DNA of 64,000 nt from Microbacterium terregens (GCF_039534975.1 NZ_BAAAWH010000001.1:186001-250000); one strand, 5' to 3'. Shown: positions 25,336 to 34,960, counted from the first letter of the stretch. Numbers and translations: made by a program. Notes: generated by a model from the sequence alone, not told the origin.

Positions 25336-26889
25336 GTGCACAATCACGGGATCGGACCGTGGGTCTGGCGCAGACGCGAGCGTTCGCGCGGCGACGTCGC
25401 ACTGACCTTCCGCGACGAAGGACTCCACTACGAGCAGCTGGCCGAGCGGATCGACCGGCTCGCGAACGCACTCAGCGACCGCGGGGTGACCGCCGGCGAA
25501 CGCGTCGCCTACCTCGGGAACAACCATCCGTCGTTTCTCGAAGTCTTCTTCGCGACGACGACGCTCGGGGCCATCTTCGTGCCCCTGAACACCCGCCTGG
25601 CACCCCCGGAGATCGAGTTCGCCCTCGAGGATTCGGGCGCCACGACTCTCTTCTTCCACGCGGACCTCACCGACCTCGCCCGGTCGGGAAGCTGGTCCAC
25701 GCGCGCCAAGCGCCGCATCATCATCGCCGGTGAGTCCCCCGTCGCCGGCATCGAGCAGTACGAGGATGTACTCAGCTCGGGGAAGGCCGAGCACCGCGAC
25801 GAGCCGGTCACTCAAGACGATCCCGCGATCATCCTGTACACCTCCGGGACCACCGGGCATCCCAAGGGCGCCGTACTCACCCACGGCAACCTGACGTGGA
25901 ACTGCTTCAACGTCCTCGTCGACTACGGTGTCAGCCCCGGCGAGCGGGTCCTGCTCATCTCGCCCATGTTCCACGTCGCCTCGCTCAGCAACGGAGCGCT
26001 TCCGACCCTGCTGCAGGGCGGCACCGTGATCCTCCACGAGAAATTCGACCCCGCCCACGTGCTGGAGACGGTCGAGTCCGAGCGCGTCACGATGCTCTCC
26101 GGCGTCCCGACCACGTTCCAGCTGCTGCAGGAGAGCGACTCCTGGGCTTCCGCGGACATCAGCAGCCTTCAGCACCTCACGTGCGGCGGCTCCTCCATGC
26201 CGGAGCGGATGCTGGCGGCCTATGCGGATCGCGGCCTCGGATTCTCGTGCGGCTACGGTATGACCGAGACCGCCCCGGGAGCCACTGCCATGCCGGCCCA
26301 TATGGCGCGACACAAGATGGGCTCCTCGGGCTTGAAGCACTTCTTCACCGACGTCAAGATCATCGACGAGGACGGCAACGAACTGCCGCCGGGTGAGGTC
26401 GGTGAGATCTGCGTGAGCGGTCCCAACGTCATCAAGGAGTACTGGCGGCGCCCCGAGGCGACCGAGCGGGCGTTCGTCGACGGCTGGTTCCGCTCGGGCG
26501 ATCTCGGCTACTTCGACGAGGACGGCTACGTCTACATATCGGACCGGTTGAAGGACATGATCATCTCGGGCGGCGAGAACATCTACTCCGCCGAGGTCGA
26601 GGGCGTCATCATGGAACTCACCGATATCTCCGCGGTCGCACTGGTGGGCGTGCCTGACGACAAGTGGGGCGAGGTTCCTCTCGCCGTGATCACGCTGAAG
26701 GATGGTGCCGCGGTGGAACCAGAAGCTGTCATCGCTCATCTCACGGGGCGTCTGGCGAAGTACAAGATCCCCAAGCGGGTGGTCGTCGTGGACGAGCTGC
26801 CCCGGACGGCGAGCGGTAAGATCCGCAAAGCCGAGCTCCGTGCGCAATACGCCGCTCCGGTGGCCGAGCGATCGGTGAGCGAATCATGA
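25336..26889 (+). CDS. Acyl-CoA synthetase, probable hydroxycinnamate-CoA ligase (CouL/PhdA-like role)
   Basis: 517 residues of the ANL adenylating family. P-loop YTSGTTGHPKG (about 165-175), YGMTET, the GDLGYFDEDGYVYISDRLKDMI-type region and the C-terminal PRTASGKIRK with the catalytic Lys. It should activate a carboxylic acid with ATP and CoA. GTG start at 25336 follows GGAAGGGG. The first permease gene overlaps its stop by ATGA. Aromatic acid specificity is inferred from the operon. Confidence 0.83.
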   Translation: MHNHGIGPWVWRRRERSRGDVALTFRDEGLHYEQLAERIDRLANALSDRGVTAGERVAYLGNNHPSFLEVFFATTTLGAIFVPLNTRLAPPEIEFALEDSGATTLFFHADLTDLARSGSWSTRAKRRIIIAGESPVAGIEQYEDVLSSGKAEHRDEPVTQDDPAIILYTSGTTGHPKGAVLTHGNLTWNCFNVLVDYGVSPGERVLLISPMFHVASLSNGALPTLLQGGTVILHEKFDPAHVLETVESERVTMLSGVPTTFQLLQESDSWASADISSLQHLTCGGSSMPERMLAAYADRGLGFSCGYGMTETAPGATAMPAHMARHKMGSSGLKHFFTDVKIIDEDGNELPPGEVGEICVSGPNVIKEYWRRPEATERAFVDGWFRSGDLGYFDEDGYVYISDRLKDMIISGGENIYSAEVEGVIMELTDISAVALVGVPDDKWGEVPLAVITLKDGAAVEPEAVIAHLTGRLAKYKIPKRVVVVDELPRTASGKIRKAELRAQYAAPVAERSVSES

Positions 26890-27737
26890 GCATCGCGCCC
26901 GCAGGCGATGAGACCATCACCCGCGCCGTCACCGTCGCTCGGGCCAAGAACCGCCGCCGGCGGTATCGCCCCCGCAAGACCCTGCTGGGCATCGCCGGCG
27001 TCCTCACGCTGCTGATCGTCTGGGAGCTCGTCGTGCGCGTCGGCCTGGTCGACGCCCGCTTCCTGCCGCCCCCGACCGAGGTCATCCCGCGGCTCTTCCA
27101 GGTCGCCACGCTCGCCCAGTTCTGGGTGGCCGTCGGCGAGACGCTGGTTCAGTGGGGATTGGGCCTGGCTATCGCACTCGTCCTCGGCGCCGTGCTCGGT
27201 GTCGTGATCGGGCTCTCCCCCTTCCTGCGGCGGGCGACCAACTCCACGGTCGAATTCCTGCGCCCGGTCCCTTCCGTCGCACTGATCCCGCTGGCCGTGC
27301 TGCTGTTCGGCGTGCGGATCGAAGCGAGTCTCCTGCTGATCGTGTACGCGGCGTTCTGGCAGATCTTCATCCAGGTCCTCTACGGCGTCGCCGACGTGGA
27401 CACCGTGGCGATGAGCACCGGCCGCAGCTACGGGTTCTCCTCGTGGCAGCGCATCCGCGACATCGTGTTCCCGACCACGCTCCCCTACCTGATGACCGGG
27501 CTGCGGCTGGCTGCGGCGGTCGCGCTGATCCTGGCGATCACCGCGCAGTTGATCATCGGCACCCCCGGACTGGGCCTGGAGATCGCCAAGGCGCAGAACG
27601 CAGGCCTGTATACGACGATGTACGCGCTGATCCTGGCCACCGGCTTCCTGGGTGTGCTGATCAACTTCGGCGCACGGCTCCTGGAGCGCGCCCTGCTGTC
27701 GTGGCACGTGTCGGTGCGAGAGGACGTGCCCGCATGA
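26886..27737 (+). CDS. ABC transporter permease, SsuC/TauC type (first)
   Basis: 283 residues. A basic N-terminus is followed by about six hydrophobic helices and the binding-protein-dependent transport loop (EFLRPVPSVALIPLAVLLFG near 120-140). ATGA overlaps at both ends couple it to the CoA ligase and to the second permease. Confidence 0.87.
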   Translation: MSIAPAGDETITRAVTVARAKNRRRRYRPRKTLLGIAGVLTLLIVWELVVRVGLVDARFLPPPTEVIPRLFQVATLAQFWVAVGETLVQWGLGLAIALVLGAVLGVVIGLSPFLRRATNSTVEFLRPVPSVALIPLAVLLFGVRIEASLLLIVYAAFWQIFIQVLYGVADVDTVAMSTGRSYGFSSWQRIRDIVFPTTLPYLMTGLRLAAAVALILAITAQLIIGTPGLGLEIAKAQNAGLYTTMYALILATGFLGVLINFGARLLERALLSWHVSVREDVPA

Positions 27738-28510
27738 AGAAGACACTCGTCGCCCTCGGCTACGCGTTCGGCCTGCCGGCGATCCTCGTGCTGCTGTGGT
27801 GGATCGCGACCATCGTGTCGCCGAGCTTCTTCATCCCGACCCCCAGCGAGCTCATCGTCACGTTCTTCGAGACCTGGTTCGGTCCGCGCCTCTGGCTGGA
27901 CGTCCTGCCCAGCATCCTGCGATTCGGAGTCGGGGTCATCATCGCGATCGTCGCGGGGCTGCTGCTGGGCATCCTGGTCGGACTCAACCGGGACCTGCGC
28001 GCGTTCACCGAGCCGGTCTTCGAGTTCTTCCGCGCCCTCCCCGCACCCGTCCTGATCCCGGTACTGCTGCTGCTGCTCGGCCCCACCGACGCAATGAAGA
28101 TCTTCGTCATCGCGCTGGCTGCCATCTGGCCCGTGCTGCTGAACACGATCGAGGGCGTGCGCAACGCAGACCCGGTGCAGAACGAGACCAGCCGCTCCTA
28201 CGGCATCCACGGGTTCTCCCGCGTGCGCTATCAGGTCCTGCCGGGCGCCGCCCCCCAGATCATGGCCGGCATCCGCCAGAGCCTGCCGATCGGCCTGATC
28301 CTGATGGTGATCTCCGAGATGTTCGCATCCTCGTCGGGTCTGGGCTTTTCCATCATCCAGTTCCAGCGCAGGTTCGCCATCCCCGAGATGTGGTCGGGCA
28401 TCCTCGTGCTGGGACTGATCGGCTACGGCGTGGCAGCGGTCTTCCGCTACGCCGAGCGACGAGTTCTCCGCTGGTACACCGGACTGAAGGACCTTGAGAA
28501 TGTTGTCTGA
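27734..28510 (+). CDS. ABC transporter permease, SsuC/TauC type (second)
   Basis: 258 residues with six hydrophobic helices and EFFRALPAPVLIPVLLLLLG near 98-117. Having two different permease genes in an NMT1-type importer is less common than one and suggests a heterodimeric channel. Overlaps the ATPase gene by 11 bases. Confidence 0.87.
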   Translation: MKKTLVALGYAFGLPAILVLLWWIATIVSPSFFIPTPSELIVTFFETWFGPRLWLDVLPSILRFGVGVIIAIVAGLLLGILVGLNRDLRAFTEPVFEFFRALPAPVLIPVLLLLLGPTDAMKIFVIALAAIWPVLLNTIEGVRNADPVQNETSRSYGIHGFSRVRYQVLPGAAPQIMAGIRQSLPIGLILMVISEMFASSSGLGFSIIQFQRRFAIPEMWSGILVLGLIGYGVAAVFRYAERRVLRWYTGLKDLENVV

Positions 28511-29363
28511 CACCTCCCCGCCCCTGAACACCGTCTCCTACGGGCGCACACTGCCCCCCGAGGACACGCTCCTGTCGGTGCGGAATCTGAAGAAGGTCTA
28601 TTCCACGGACGGCGGCGACATCGAGGCCGTCCGCGATCTGACATTCGATCTCGGCAAGAACGAGCTCACGTGCCTCGTCGGGCCGTCCGGGTCGGGCAAG
28701 ACGACGCTCCTGAAGTGCATCGCCGGGCTGCTCGCGCCGACCAGCGGCGAGGTGATCCTCGACGGCAAGAAGGTCACGGCGCCGCCGAAGAAGATGGCCG
28801 TGGTGTTCCAGGAGTACGGCCGCTCGCTGTTCCCCTGGCTGCGCGTCGCCGAAAACGTCGAGCTGCCTCTGAAGAACGCGGGCATGCCGAAGGAGCAGCG
28901 CACCGCGCTCGTCCAGGAAGCCCTGGCCAGTGTCGAGCTCGACCACGTGCCGCGCTCCTACCCGTGGCAGCTCTCCGGCGGCATGCAACAGCGCGTGGCC
29001 ATTGCCCGCGCCATCGCCTACCAGCCGGAGGTTCTGCTGATGGACGAGCCGTTCGCGGCGGTGGACGCCCAGACGCGTGCCGACCTCGAGGATCTCGTGC
29101 GCCGGGTCCGCAAGACGCTCGGACTGTCGGTGCTGTTCGTCACACACGACATCGACGAGTCGGTGTACCTCGGCGAGCGGGTCGTGATGCTCTCGAGCTC
29201 GCCGACGGTCGTGCAGGAGGATCTGATCATCGATCTTCCGGAGGAGCGCGACCAGCTCGAGACGCGCTCGATGCCGCGGTTCACCGAGCTTCGCCACCAC
29301 GTTTACGAGCAGATCCAGCTCGCCAAGCGGGGCTTCCGTCCCGACGCCGCCGCGGCACGGTGA
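28500..29363 (+). CDS. ABC transporter ATPase, SsuB/TauB type
   Basis: 287 residues with Walker A GPSGSGKT (about 60-67), Q-loop FQEYGRSLFPW, signature LSGGMQQR and Walker B VLLMDEPFAAVDA. ATG at 28500 chosen; a TTG two codons earlier is possible. Its stop overlaps the next MFS gene by GTGA. Confidence 0.88.
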   Translation: MLSDTSPPLNTVSYGRTLPPEDTLLSVRNLKKVYSTDGGDIEAVRDLTFDLGKNELTCLVGPSGSGKTTLLKCIAGLLAPTSGEVILDGKKVTAPPKKMAVVFQEYGRSLFPWLRVAENVELPLKNAGMPKEQRTALVQEALASVELDHVPRSYPWQLSGGMQQRVAIARAIAYQPEVLLMDEPFAAVDAQTRADLEDLVRRVRKTLGLSVLFVTHDIDESVYLGERVVMLSSSPTVVQEDLIIDLPEERDQLETRSMPRFTELRHHVYEQIQLAKRGFRPDAAAAR

Positions 29364-30577
29364 CGTCCCCCGCACCAAGGGCGAAGGGCGACTACCGGCT
29401 CGGTGGCGGATTGCTCGCCGCGCTCGGCTACGTCTCCATGGCGGGGTCACTGTCGACGGATCTCTATCTGCCGTCGTTCCCCTCGATCGCTCAGGACCTG
29501 GGGGTCGGCGCCTCCGCGGTCCAGCTCACTCTGACGGCCTTCCTGGCCGGCTCGGCAGTCGGTCAGCTCTTCATCGGCGCACTCTCGGACGCGCTGGGGC
29601 GTCGGCGGGTGCTCATTGCGGCGCTCGCGCTGTTCACGGTGTGCGGTTTCGCAGCGGCGGCCAGTCCGACGCTCGCCGTGCTGATCGGGGTGCGCGCCGT
29701 GCAGGGGTTCGCCGGTGCGGCCGGCGCAGTGCTCGCCCGCGCCGTGGTCGCAGACCTCGTCTCGGGCGAACGAGCCGTCCGAGCGTTCAGCACCCTGTTC
29801 ATCATGATCGCGCTGGGCCCCACCATCGCAAGTCCGCTCGGCGCCCTGCTGACCGGAGTGGGCGGCTGGAGGCTGGCGCTGCTCGGCCTGGCGGTGTTCG
29901 CGACCGGGATGCTGGTGGTGGCGATCCTGTTCATTCCGGAGAGCATGCCGCCGGACGAGCGTCACCCCCTCCGGGTGGGTGCGCTCGCCCGCAACGTCGG
30001 CCGGTTGGTGCGGAATCCGACCTACATCAGCTACGCGATCGCGTATGCGTCGGGCTACGCCGCGCTGATGGTCTACATCAGCTCGTCGTCGTTCATCGTC
30101 CAGGGGGTCCTCGACGTCACTCCGTTCGGCTACGCGCTCACCTTCTCGCTCAGCTCGATCGCGGTCATGCTCGGTGCCTGGTCGAGCGGACGCATCGCGC
30201 GAGCGCGCGGCGCGACGACCACGATGCGGGTGGGGCAGGTCGTCACGCTCCTCGGCGCATCGGCCACCGCCCTGTTCGCGAGCACCGGAACCCTCGTGCT
30301 CGGCACGTACCTGCCCTCGGTGTTCGCCGTCGCCGTCGGCTGCGGCATCGTCATGTCCAGCGCATCGGCGTTGGCCATCGGCCACGCCGTCGCGGCTGCG
30401 GGGGCCGGCTCGGCGCTGCTCGGGTTCCTGCAGTTCCTCTTCGGCGCGCTCGCCTCACCACTGGGCGGCACCCTGGGCACGGACACCGCCGTTCCTGCGG
30501 GGGTGTCGATGACCGCGTTCGCCCTGACCGGGCTGGCAGCAGGGTTCGTCGCGACCCGCCGACGCACCGCCGCCTGA
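29360..30577 (+). CDS. MFS transporter, Bcr/CflA type
   Basis: 405 residues, twelve hydrophobic segments, with STDLYLPSFPSIAQDLG and the first-loop motif GALSDALGRRRVL typical of Bcr/CflA drug efflux. GTG start inside the ATPase stop (GTGA), so it is part of the operon. It may export a toxic aromatic intermediate or help with uptake; unknown. Convergent with the alcohol dehydrogenase gene; a small CCCGG/CCGGG stem lies at 30583-30595 in the 26-base gap. Confidence 0.83.
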   Translation: MTSPAPRAKGDYRLGGGLLAALGYVSMAGSLSTDLYLPSFPSIAQDLGVGASAVQLTLTAFLAGSAVGQLFIGALSDALGRRRVLIAALALFTVCGFAAAASPTLAVLIGVRAVQGFAGAAGAVLARAVVADLVSGERAVRAFSTLFIMIALGPTIASPLGALLTGVGGWRLALLGLAVFATGMLVVAILFIPESMPPDERHPLRVGALARNVGRLVRNPTYISYAIAYASGYAALMVYISSSSFIVQGVLDVTPFGYALTFSLSSIAVMLGAWSSGRIARARGATTTMRVGQVVTLLGASATALFASTGTLVLGTYLPSVFAVAVGCGIVMSSASALAIGHAVAAAGAGSALLGFLQFLFGALASPLGGTLGTDTAVPAGVSMTAFALTGLAAGFVATRRRTAA

Positions 30578-30603
30578 TCCGACCCGGCCGCCGGGGACCG
30601 GGA

Positions 30604-31692
30604 TCAGAACCGGGTGATCACCGTCCGTGCGATCTTGCCCGAGCCGAGCGCGTCGTACGCGTCGTTGATCTCGTCGATGGCGATCTCGGATGCGATGAGG
30701 TCGGACAGGTTGAGCCGGCCCTGCAGGAACAGCGACGCGTAGAGCGGGATGTCGCGCTTGATGTTCGAGGATCCCATGTAGACCCCGTTCACCTTCTTCT
30801 GCTCCCGCAGCAGCCCGTTCGCGTCGAACTCGATCTTTCCCCCGGCGCCGTGGATGCCGATGAGGCTCGCGGTGCCGCCGACGCGGAGCATGGCGATCGC
30901 CTGCTCGGCGGTCTCCTTCCGGCCGATCACCTCGAATGCGTGGTCGACACCTCCCCCGGTGAGCTCACGCACCCGCGCCACCACGTCGCCCGCACCAGCG
31001 TTCACGCCGTCGGTCGCGCCGAAGGCGCGAGCGAGCTCGAGCTTCTCGTCGTTCAGGTCGATGCCGATGATCCGCGCCGCCCCGACCAGCCGGGCGCCGC
31101 TGACCACGTTCAGGCCCACGCCACCCAGGCCGATCACCGCGACCGTGTCGCCGGCGCGGACGCCCGCGGCGTTCAGCACGGCCCCCGCGCCGGTGATCGT
31201 GCCGCAACCGAGGACCGATGCTTCGGGGAACGGCACCGACTCGTCGATCCGCACGAGCTGGTTCTCGTGGATCAGCGCCTGCTCAGCGAATCCGGCAGTG
31301 CCCATCGCGGCGAGGATCGGCTCGCCGCGGCGGCTGAGCCGTGGCGGCGCATCGTCGGCCCGCAGCGTCGCCTCGGGGCGGAGGCAGCTGACCGTGCGCC
31401 CGCTCAGGCACTCCAGGCACGCGCCGCAGAACTGGACGAGCGAGCCGACCACGTGATCGCCGACGGCGAACTCGGTGACGTCCGGTCCGACCGCCGCGAC
31501 GATCCCGGACACCTCGTGGCCCAGCACCATGGGTGGCGCCATTCCGAAGTCGTTCACGGCGAAGTGCAGGTCGGAGTGGCACAGCCCCGAGGCCTTGACG
31601 TCCACGAGAACCTCGCGGCCGGTGGGCTCGGCGATATCGATGTCCTCGATATCGAATCCGCCGCCGAAGGCGTTGACGACTGCTGCTCTCAT
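30604..31692 (-). CDS. Zinc-dependent alcohol dehydrogenase, class III-like
   Basis: 362 residues, medium-chain dehydrogenase. Catalytic zinc ligands in GLCHSD and GHE, structural zinc cysteines in CGACLECLSGRTVSC, Rossmann motif GLGGVGLN. The class III-like chain length also fits thiol-linked formaldehyde and aryl-alcohol dehydrogenases. Last gene of the ten-gene minus-strand operon; its ATG overlaps the ALDH stop (ATGA). The pair could oxidise an alcohol to an acid. A role in formaldehyde from P450 demethylation is only a guess. Confidence 0.8.
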   Translation of the reverse strand: MRAAVVNAFGGGFDIEDIDIAEPTGREVLVDVKASGLCHSDLHFAVNDFGMAPPMVLGHEVSGIVAAVGPDVTEFAVGDHVVGSLVQFCGACLECLSGRTVSCLRPEATLRADDAPPRLSRRGEPILAAMGTAGFAEQALIHENQLVRIDESVPFPEASVLGCGTITGAGAVLNAAGVRAGDTVAVIGLGGVGLNVVSGARLVGAARIIGIDLNDEKLELARAFGATDGVNAGAGDVVARVRELTGGGVDHAFEVIGRKETAEQAIAMLRVGGTASLIGIHGAGGKIEFDANGLLREQKKVNGVYMGSSNIKRDIPLYASLFLQGRLNLSDLIASEIAIDEINDAYDALGSGKIARTVITRF

Positions 31693-33152
31693 GCGGATCG
31701 TCCGATGCTCGTGTTGATCGCCTTGGTGTTCAGATAGTTGTACAGAACCTCGGTGCCCTGTTCGCGACCGAGTCCCGACTCCTTGTAGCCGCCGAACGGC
31801 GTGGCCAGATCGGGCGCATAGCCGTTCACGCCGATCGTGCCGGTCTGCACGGCGCGCGCGATCTCCAGCGCGGCGGCCGTGTCGGCCGAGAAGACCGCCC
31901 CGCCGAGCCCGTAACGCGAGTCGTTCGCCAGCGCGATCGCCTCGTCGATGCCGTCGTACTCGAAGACGGTCACGACCGGGCCGAAGATCTCCTCGCGGGC
32001 GATCTGGGAATCGGCGGATGCCCCCGCGATGATCGTCGGCTCGTAGAAGTAGCCGCGCTCGCCGGGCAGGTCCCGGCCGCCGGTGAGGATCTGCGCGCCC
32101 TCGCCGCGGGCATCCTCGACCATGGTGCGCACCCGGCCGCGGATCCGCTCGGACACGAGAGGACCCATGTCCGTGGCAGAGTCGCGGGGGTCGCCGAGAC
32201 GGAAGGACCGGGCGAGCTCCACCAAGCCCTCGAGGAGTTCGTCCTTCCGGGTGCGCGGCACGAGCACCCGCGAGAGCAGGAAGCAGGTCTGACCCGAGTT
32301 CATGAACGATCCGGAGCGCAGCCCGGCGAGAGTGACGTCGATGTCCGCGTCCTCGGCGATGATGGCCGCGGACTTGCCACCGAGTTCGAGCGTCACCGGG
32401 ATGAGACGCTCACCGCAGTTGCGCGCGATGATGCGACCGGCGGCGGTCGAGCCGGTGAAGGCGATCTTGTCGACACCCGGATGCTTGACCAGGGCGTCGC
32501 CGGTCTCGCGACCACCCGTGACGACGTTGACCACGCCGGGCGGGAACCCGACGGCCTCGACCGCGGCGGCCAGGGCGAGCGCATCCAGCGGCGTCTCGGC
32601 AGCGGGCTTGATAACCACCGTGCAGCCCACGGCGAGCGCGGGGGCCAGTTTGGCCGAGAGGATGGACTGCGGGTAGTTCCACGGGGTGATGAGCCCGGCG
32701 ACGCCGACCGGTTCGAGGCGGACCACCGAGGTGCCCGGTCCATTGGCGTTCTGCCGCTGCTCCTCGAAGGCGAAGCCGCGGATCATCTCGGCGAAGTACC
32801 GGAGATGCCGCGCCGGAAGAGCGATGTTGACGATCCGGGAGAAGCCGACCGGCTGGCCGATCTCGCCGGTGACCAGGCTGGCGGTGCCCTCCCCGCGGCG
32901 CTCCAGCTCATCGGCGAGGCGCTCCAGGTAACCGGCGCGCTCGTCCGGGGTCATTCGCGGCCAGGGTCCGTGGTCGAAGGCGGCTCGGGCCGCGCGCACG
33001 GCCGCATCGACATCGTCGAAGCTGCCGTCCGGTGCGACGCCCACGGTGGTGCGGGCGTACGGGTCCTCGACCTCGATGCGCAGGGTCGACCGCGCCGGCC
33101 GCCACTCCCCGCCGACGAACAGCCGGTTATCGGATTCCGTGATGATCGTCAT
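31689..33152 (-). CDS. Aldehyde dehydrogenase (third in window)
   Basis: 487 residues, ALDH superfamily with PWNYPQ, LELGGKSA (Glu) and NSGQTCFLLSR (Cys). Start at 33152 has GGAGGAAAC. It is only distantly like the two near-identical ALDH copies. In the sugar-type operon it may oxidise glycolaldehyde or another short or sugar aldehyde, passing it on from the dehydrogenases around it. Substrate unknown. Confidence 0.83.
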   Translation of the reverse strand: MTIITESDNRLFVGGEWRPARSTLRIEVEDPYARTTVGVAPDGSFDDVDAAVRAARAAFDHGPWPRMTPDERAGYLERLADELERRGEGTASLVTGEIGQPVGFSRIVNIALPARHLRYFAEMIRGFAFEEQRQNANGPGTSVVRLEPVGVAGLITPWNYPQSILSAKLAPALAVGCTVVIKPAAETPLDALALAAAVEAVGFPPGVVNVVTGGRETGDALVKHPGVDKIAFTGSTAAGRIIARNCGERLIPVTLELGGKSAAIIAEDADIDVTLAGLRSGSFMNSGQTCFLLSRVLVPRTRKDELLEGLVELARSFRLGDPRDSATDMGPLVSERIRGRVRTMVEDARGEGAQILTGGRDLPGERGYFYEPTIIAGASADSQIAREEIFGPVVTVFEYDGIDEAIALANDSRYGLGGAVFSADTAAALEIARAVQTGTIGVNGYAPDLATPFGGYKESGLGREQGTEVLYNYLNTKAINTSIGRSA

Positions 33153-33189
33153 TCGTTTCCTCCGTCTTGCGTGGTCAGCTTCGGTTCGA

Positions 33190-34089
33190 TCAGATGCCGC
33201 GCGGCGGCGGGTTCGTGGTCCAGGCCCGCTGGACGAGACGCATCGCGTCGGTCGCCAGTTCGGCGCCCTGGTCGTACGGCGAGCGCCAGATGGCCAGCAT
33301 GTCGGCGGCCCCGTCCGACAGCACGGAGCGCGAGAACGCCTCGACACCCCAGCGGCCCGAGTATCCGGCATCCCGAGCCGTACGCACGATGCGTTCGATG
33401 TCGACGGATCCCGTTCCGAGCCGGCCCCGGCCGGACTGTCCGAGCTCGAGGTACGACAGTTTGGGCAGGGCGAGCAGGACGGCCGCGGCCATGTCGGCTT
33501 CCTCGACGGCCATGTGGAAGGTGTCCAGGTGGATGCGCAGGTGCTCCGAGCCGCTTGCCGCGACGAATACCAACGCCTGGGCGGCCGTGTTGATCACCGA
33601 GGTCTCGTAGCGGTTGAGCACTTCGAAGGTCATCGTGATGCCGCGCTCGTGCGCGTAGTCCGCGACCGCGCCGACCTCGTGCGCGGCGCGGTCGAACGCC
33701 GCGGCCGAGGTGGGACCGGCGGGGTGGCCGAAGACACCGTAGGGAACGCCGTTCATCTGGTCCGAGCCGAGCGCCGCGGTGAGGTCCACACTCGCCCGCA
33801 GCGCGGCCGCGCCCGCAGCGCGCTCGTCAGCGTCGGCGGATGACACATCGGCGCCAGGCCCCTGTCCGGCGATCGTGATCGGCACGAGCCCGTGGTCGGC
33901 GAAGGCTGCGCGCAGCACGGCCGCGTCGGTCGACTCGGGATCGACCGGGGGCAGCACGACACGCGCGTAGCCGGCGGTGGCGATCGCGGCCAGCGCCTCC
34001 GGCAGTGTCCCGGGTGAAAGGTCGGGGACGACGACGTTGAGGTGGCACGCGACGTCGAGCGTGGTGGACGTAGTGGACTGTGCGGTCAC
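33190..34089 (-). CDS. Xylose-isomerase-like TIM barrel, ketose 3-epimerase/hydroxypyruvate isomerase family
   Basis: 299 residues. The metal-site motifs of this family are there: FEVLNRYE (Glu), HLDTFHM (Asp), and VEAFS (Glu). The fourth ligand, His in tagatose 3-epimerases and Gln in hydroxypyruvate isomerases, appears to be Glu in YLELGQSGRGRLGTG. This may alter metal or substrate. GTG start at 34089 follows GGGGAG. Together with transketolase and dehydrogenases it points to an unphosphorylated ketose or similar polyol-derived substrate. Confidence 0.72.
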   Translation of the reverse strand: MTAQSTTSTTLDVACHLNVVVPDLSPGTLPEALAAIATAGYARVVLPPVDPESTDAAVLRAAFADHGLVPITIAGQGPGADVSSADADERAAGAAALRASVDLTAALGSDQMNGVPYGVFGHPAGPTSAAAFDRAAHEVGAVADYAHERGITMTFEVLNRYETSVINTAAQALVFVAASGSEHLRIHLDTFHMAVEEADMAAAVLLALPKLSYLELGQSGRGRLGTGSVDIERIVRTARDAGYSGRWGVEAFSRSVLSDGAADMLAIWRSPYDQGAELATDAMRLVQRAWTTNPPPRGI

Positions 34090-34103
34090 GGCTCCCCCGC
34101 TCG

Positions 34104-34886
34104 CTAGAAGGTCGGCAGGTCGAGGCGCTGCTTGAACACCGAGTAGCCGTCGTCGACGTGCACGACGGTCCCGTTGATGACGTTCGACTCGTCCGAGGCC
34201 AGGAAGGCGACCACGTTGGCGATCTCTTCGGGCGCGGTCATCTTGTTGCGCAGCTGCTCGGACGCGAAGGTGCTCTTCAGGTCTTCGCTGAACTGGTTGA
34301 TGATCGGCGTCCCGACGCGTCCGGGGGTGATGGCGACGGCACGGATGCCGAATTCGGCCAGCTCGTAGGCGGCCGAACGCGTGAAGGAGATGACCGCCGC
34401 CTTGGCGGCGCTGTAGGTGAACGACAGCTCAGCGGCCTGTTCGCCGTAGATCGAGGAGGTGCTGATGATGACGCCCCCCGTGCCCTGGTCGCGGAACTGA
34501 CGGCCGGCGGCCAGGATGCCGTAGTAGACGCCGTCCTGATCCACGCGGATCATCGGGGCGTAGTCGACCGCGGGGTCGTGGTCCAGCAGCGGCTTGCCGC
34601 CGGCGATGCCGGCGTTGTTGAAGATGACGTCGAGACGCCCGTACACCTCGACCGCGCGTGCGACAGCGGCCTCGACGTCGGCGTACACCGAGACATCGGT
34701 CCGTACCGCCGTGGTCGAGCCTTCGAATCCCAGCGCGTCCACCTGCGCGACGACCTCTTCGGCCTGCGCCAGATTCATGTCGGCGATGACGACCTTGGCG
34801 CCCTCACGGACGAACTTCAGCACGGTGGCCTGTCCGATTCCGCTGGCGCCGCCGGTGATGACGGCTACTTTGCCTTCCAAACGCAT
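34104..34886 (-). CDS. Short-chain dehydrogenase/reductase
   Basis: 260 residues, classical SDR: TGGASGIGQA (residues 11-20), NNAG, catalytic Ser in ISTSSIYG and Tyr in YSAAK. The proline-rich upstream part of the open frame is not coding; the ATG at 34886 follows GAAAGAG. In a sugar operon a polyol or sugar-acid oxidation is likely. Only 14 bases from the epimerase-like gene. Confidence 0.8.
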   Translation of the reverse strand: MRLEGKVAVITGGASGIGQATVLKFVREGAKVVIADMNLAQAEEVVAQVDALGFEGSTTAVRTDVSVYADVEAAVARAVEVYGRLDVIFNNAGIAGGKPLLDHDPAVDYAPMIRVDQDGVYYGILAAGRQFRDQGTGGVIISTSSIYGEQAAELSFTYSAAKAAVISFTRSAAYELAEFGIRAVAITPGRVGTPIINQFSEDLKSTFASEQLRNKMTAPEEIANVVAFLASDESNVINGTVVHVDDGYSVFKQRLDLPTF

Positions 34887-34925
34887 GAGGATTCTCTTTC
34901 GTGGTGCGTGATGTGCGGGGGGAAA

Positions 34926-34953
34926 CGTGGGGGCCGGTCGCCCGGCCCCCACG
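34926..34953 (-). terminator. Hairpin after the sugar-binding-protein gene
   Basis: Perfect 12-base stem (CGTGGGGGCCGG) with a four-base loop, eight bases after the lipoprotein stop and before the SDR gene. Second case in the window of a strong stem right after a binding-protein gene. Confidence 0.6.
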
Positions 34954-34960
34954 GGTGCGG

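Noticed and set aside
24121-26847. A 908-codon open frame on the minus strand opposite the binding protein and CoA ligase genes
   Set aside because: It is antisense to two genes with clear motifs, has no recognisable domain, and its composition is that expected of the shadow frame in high-GC DNA.
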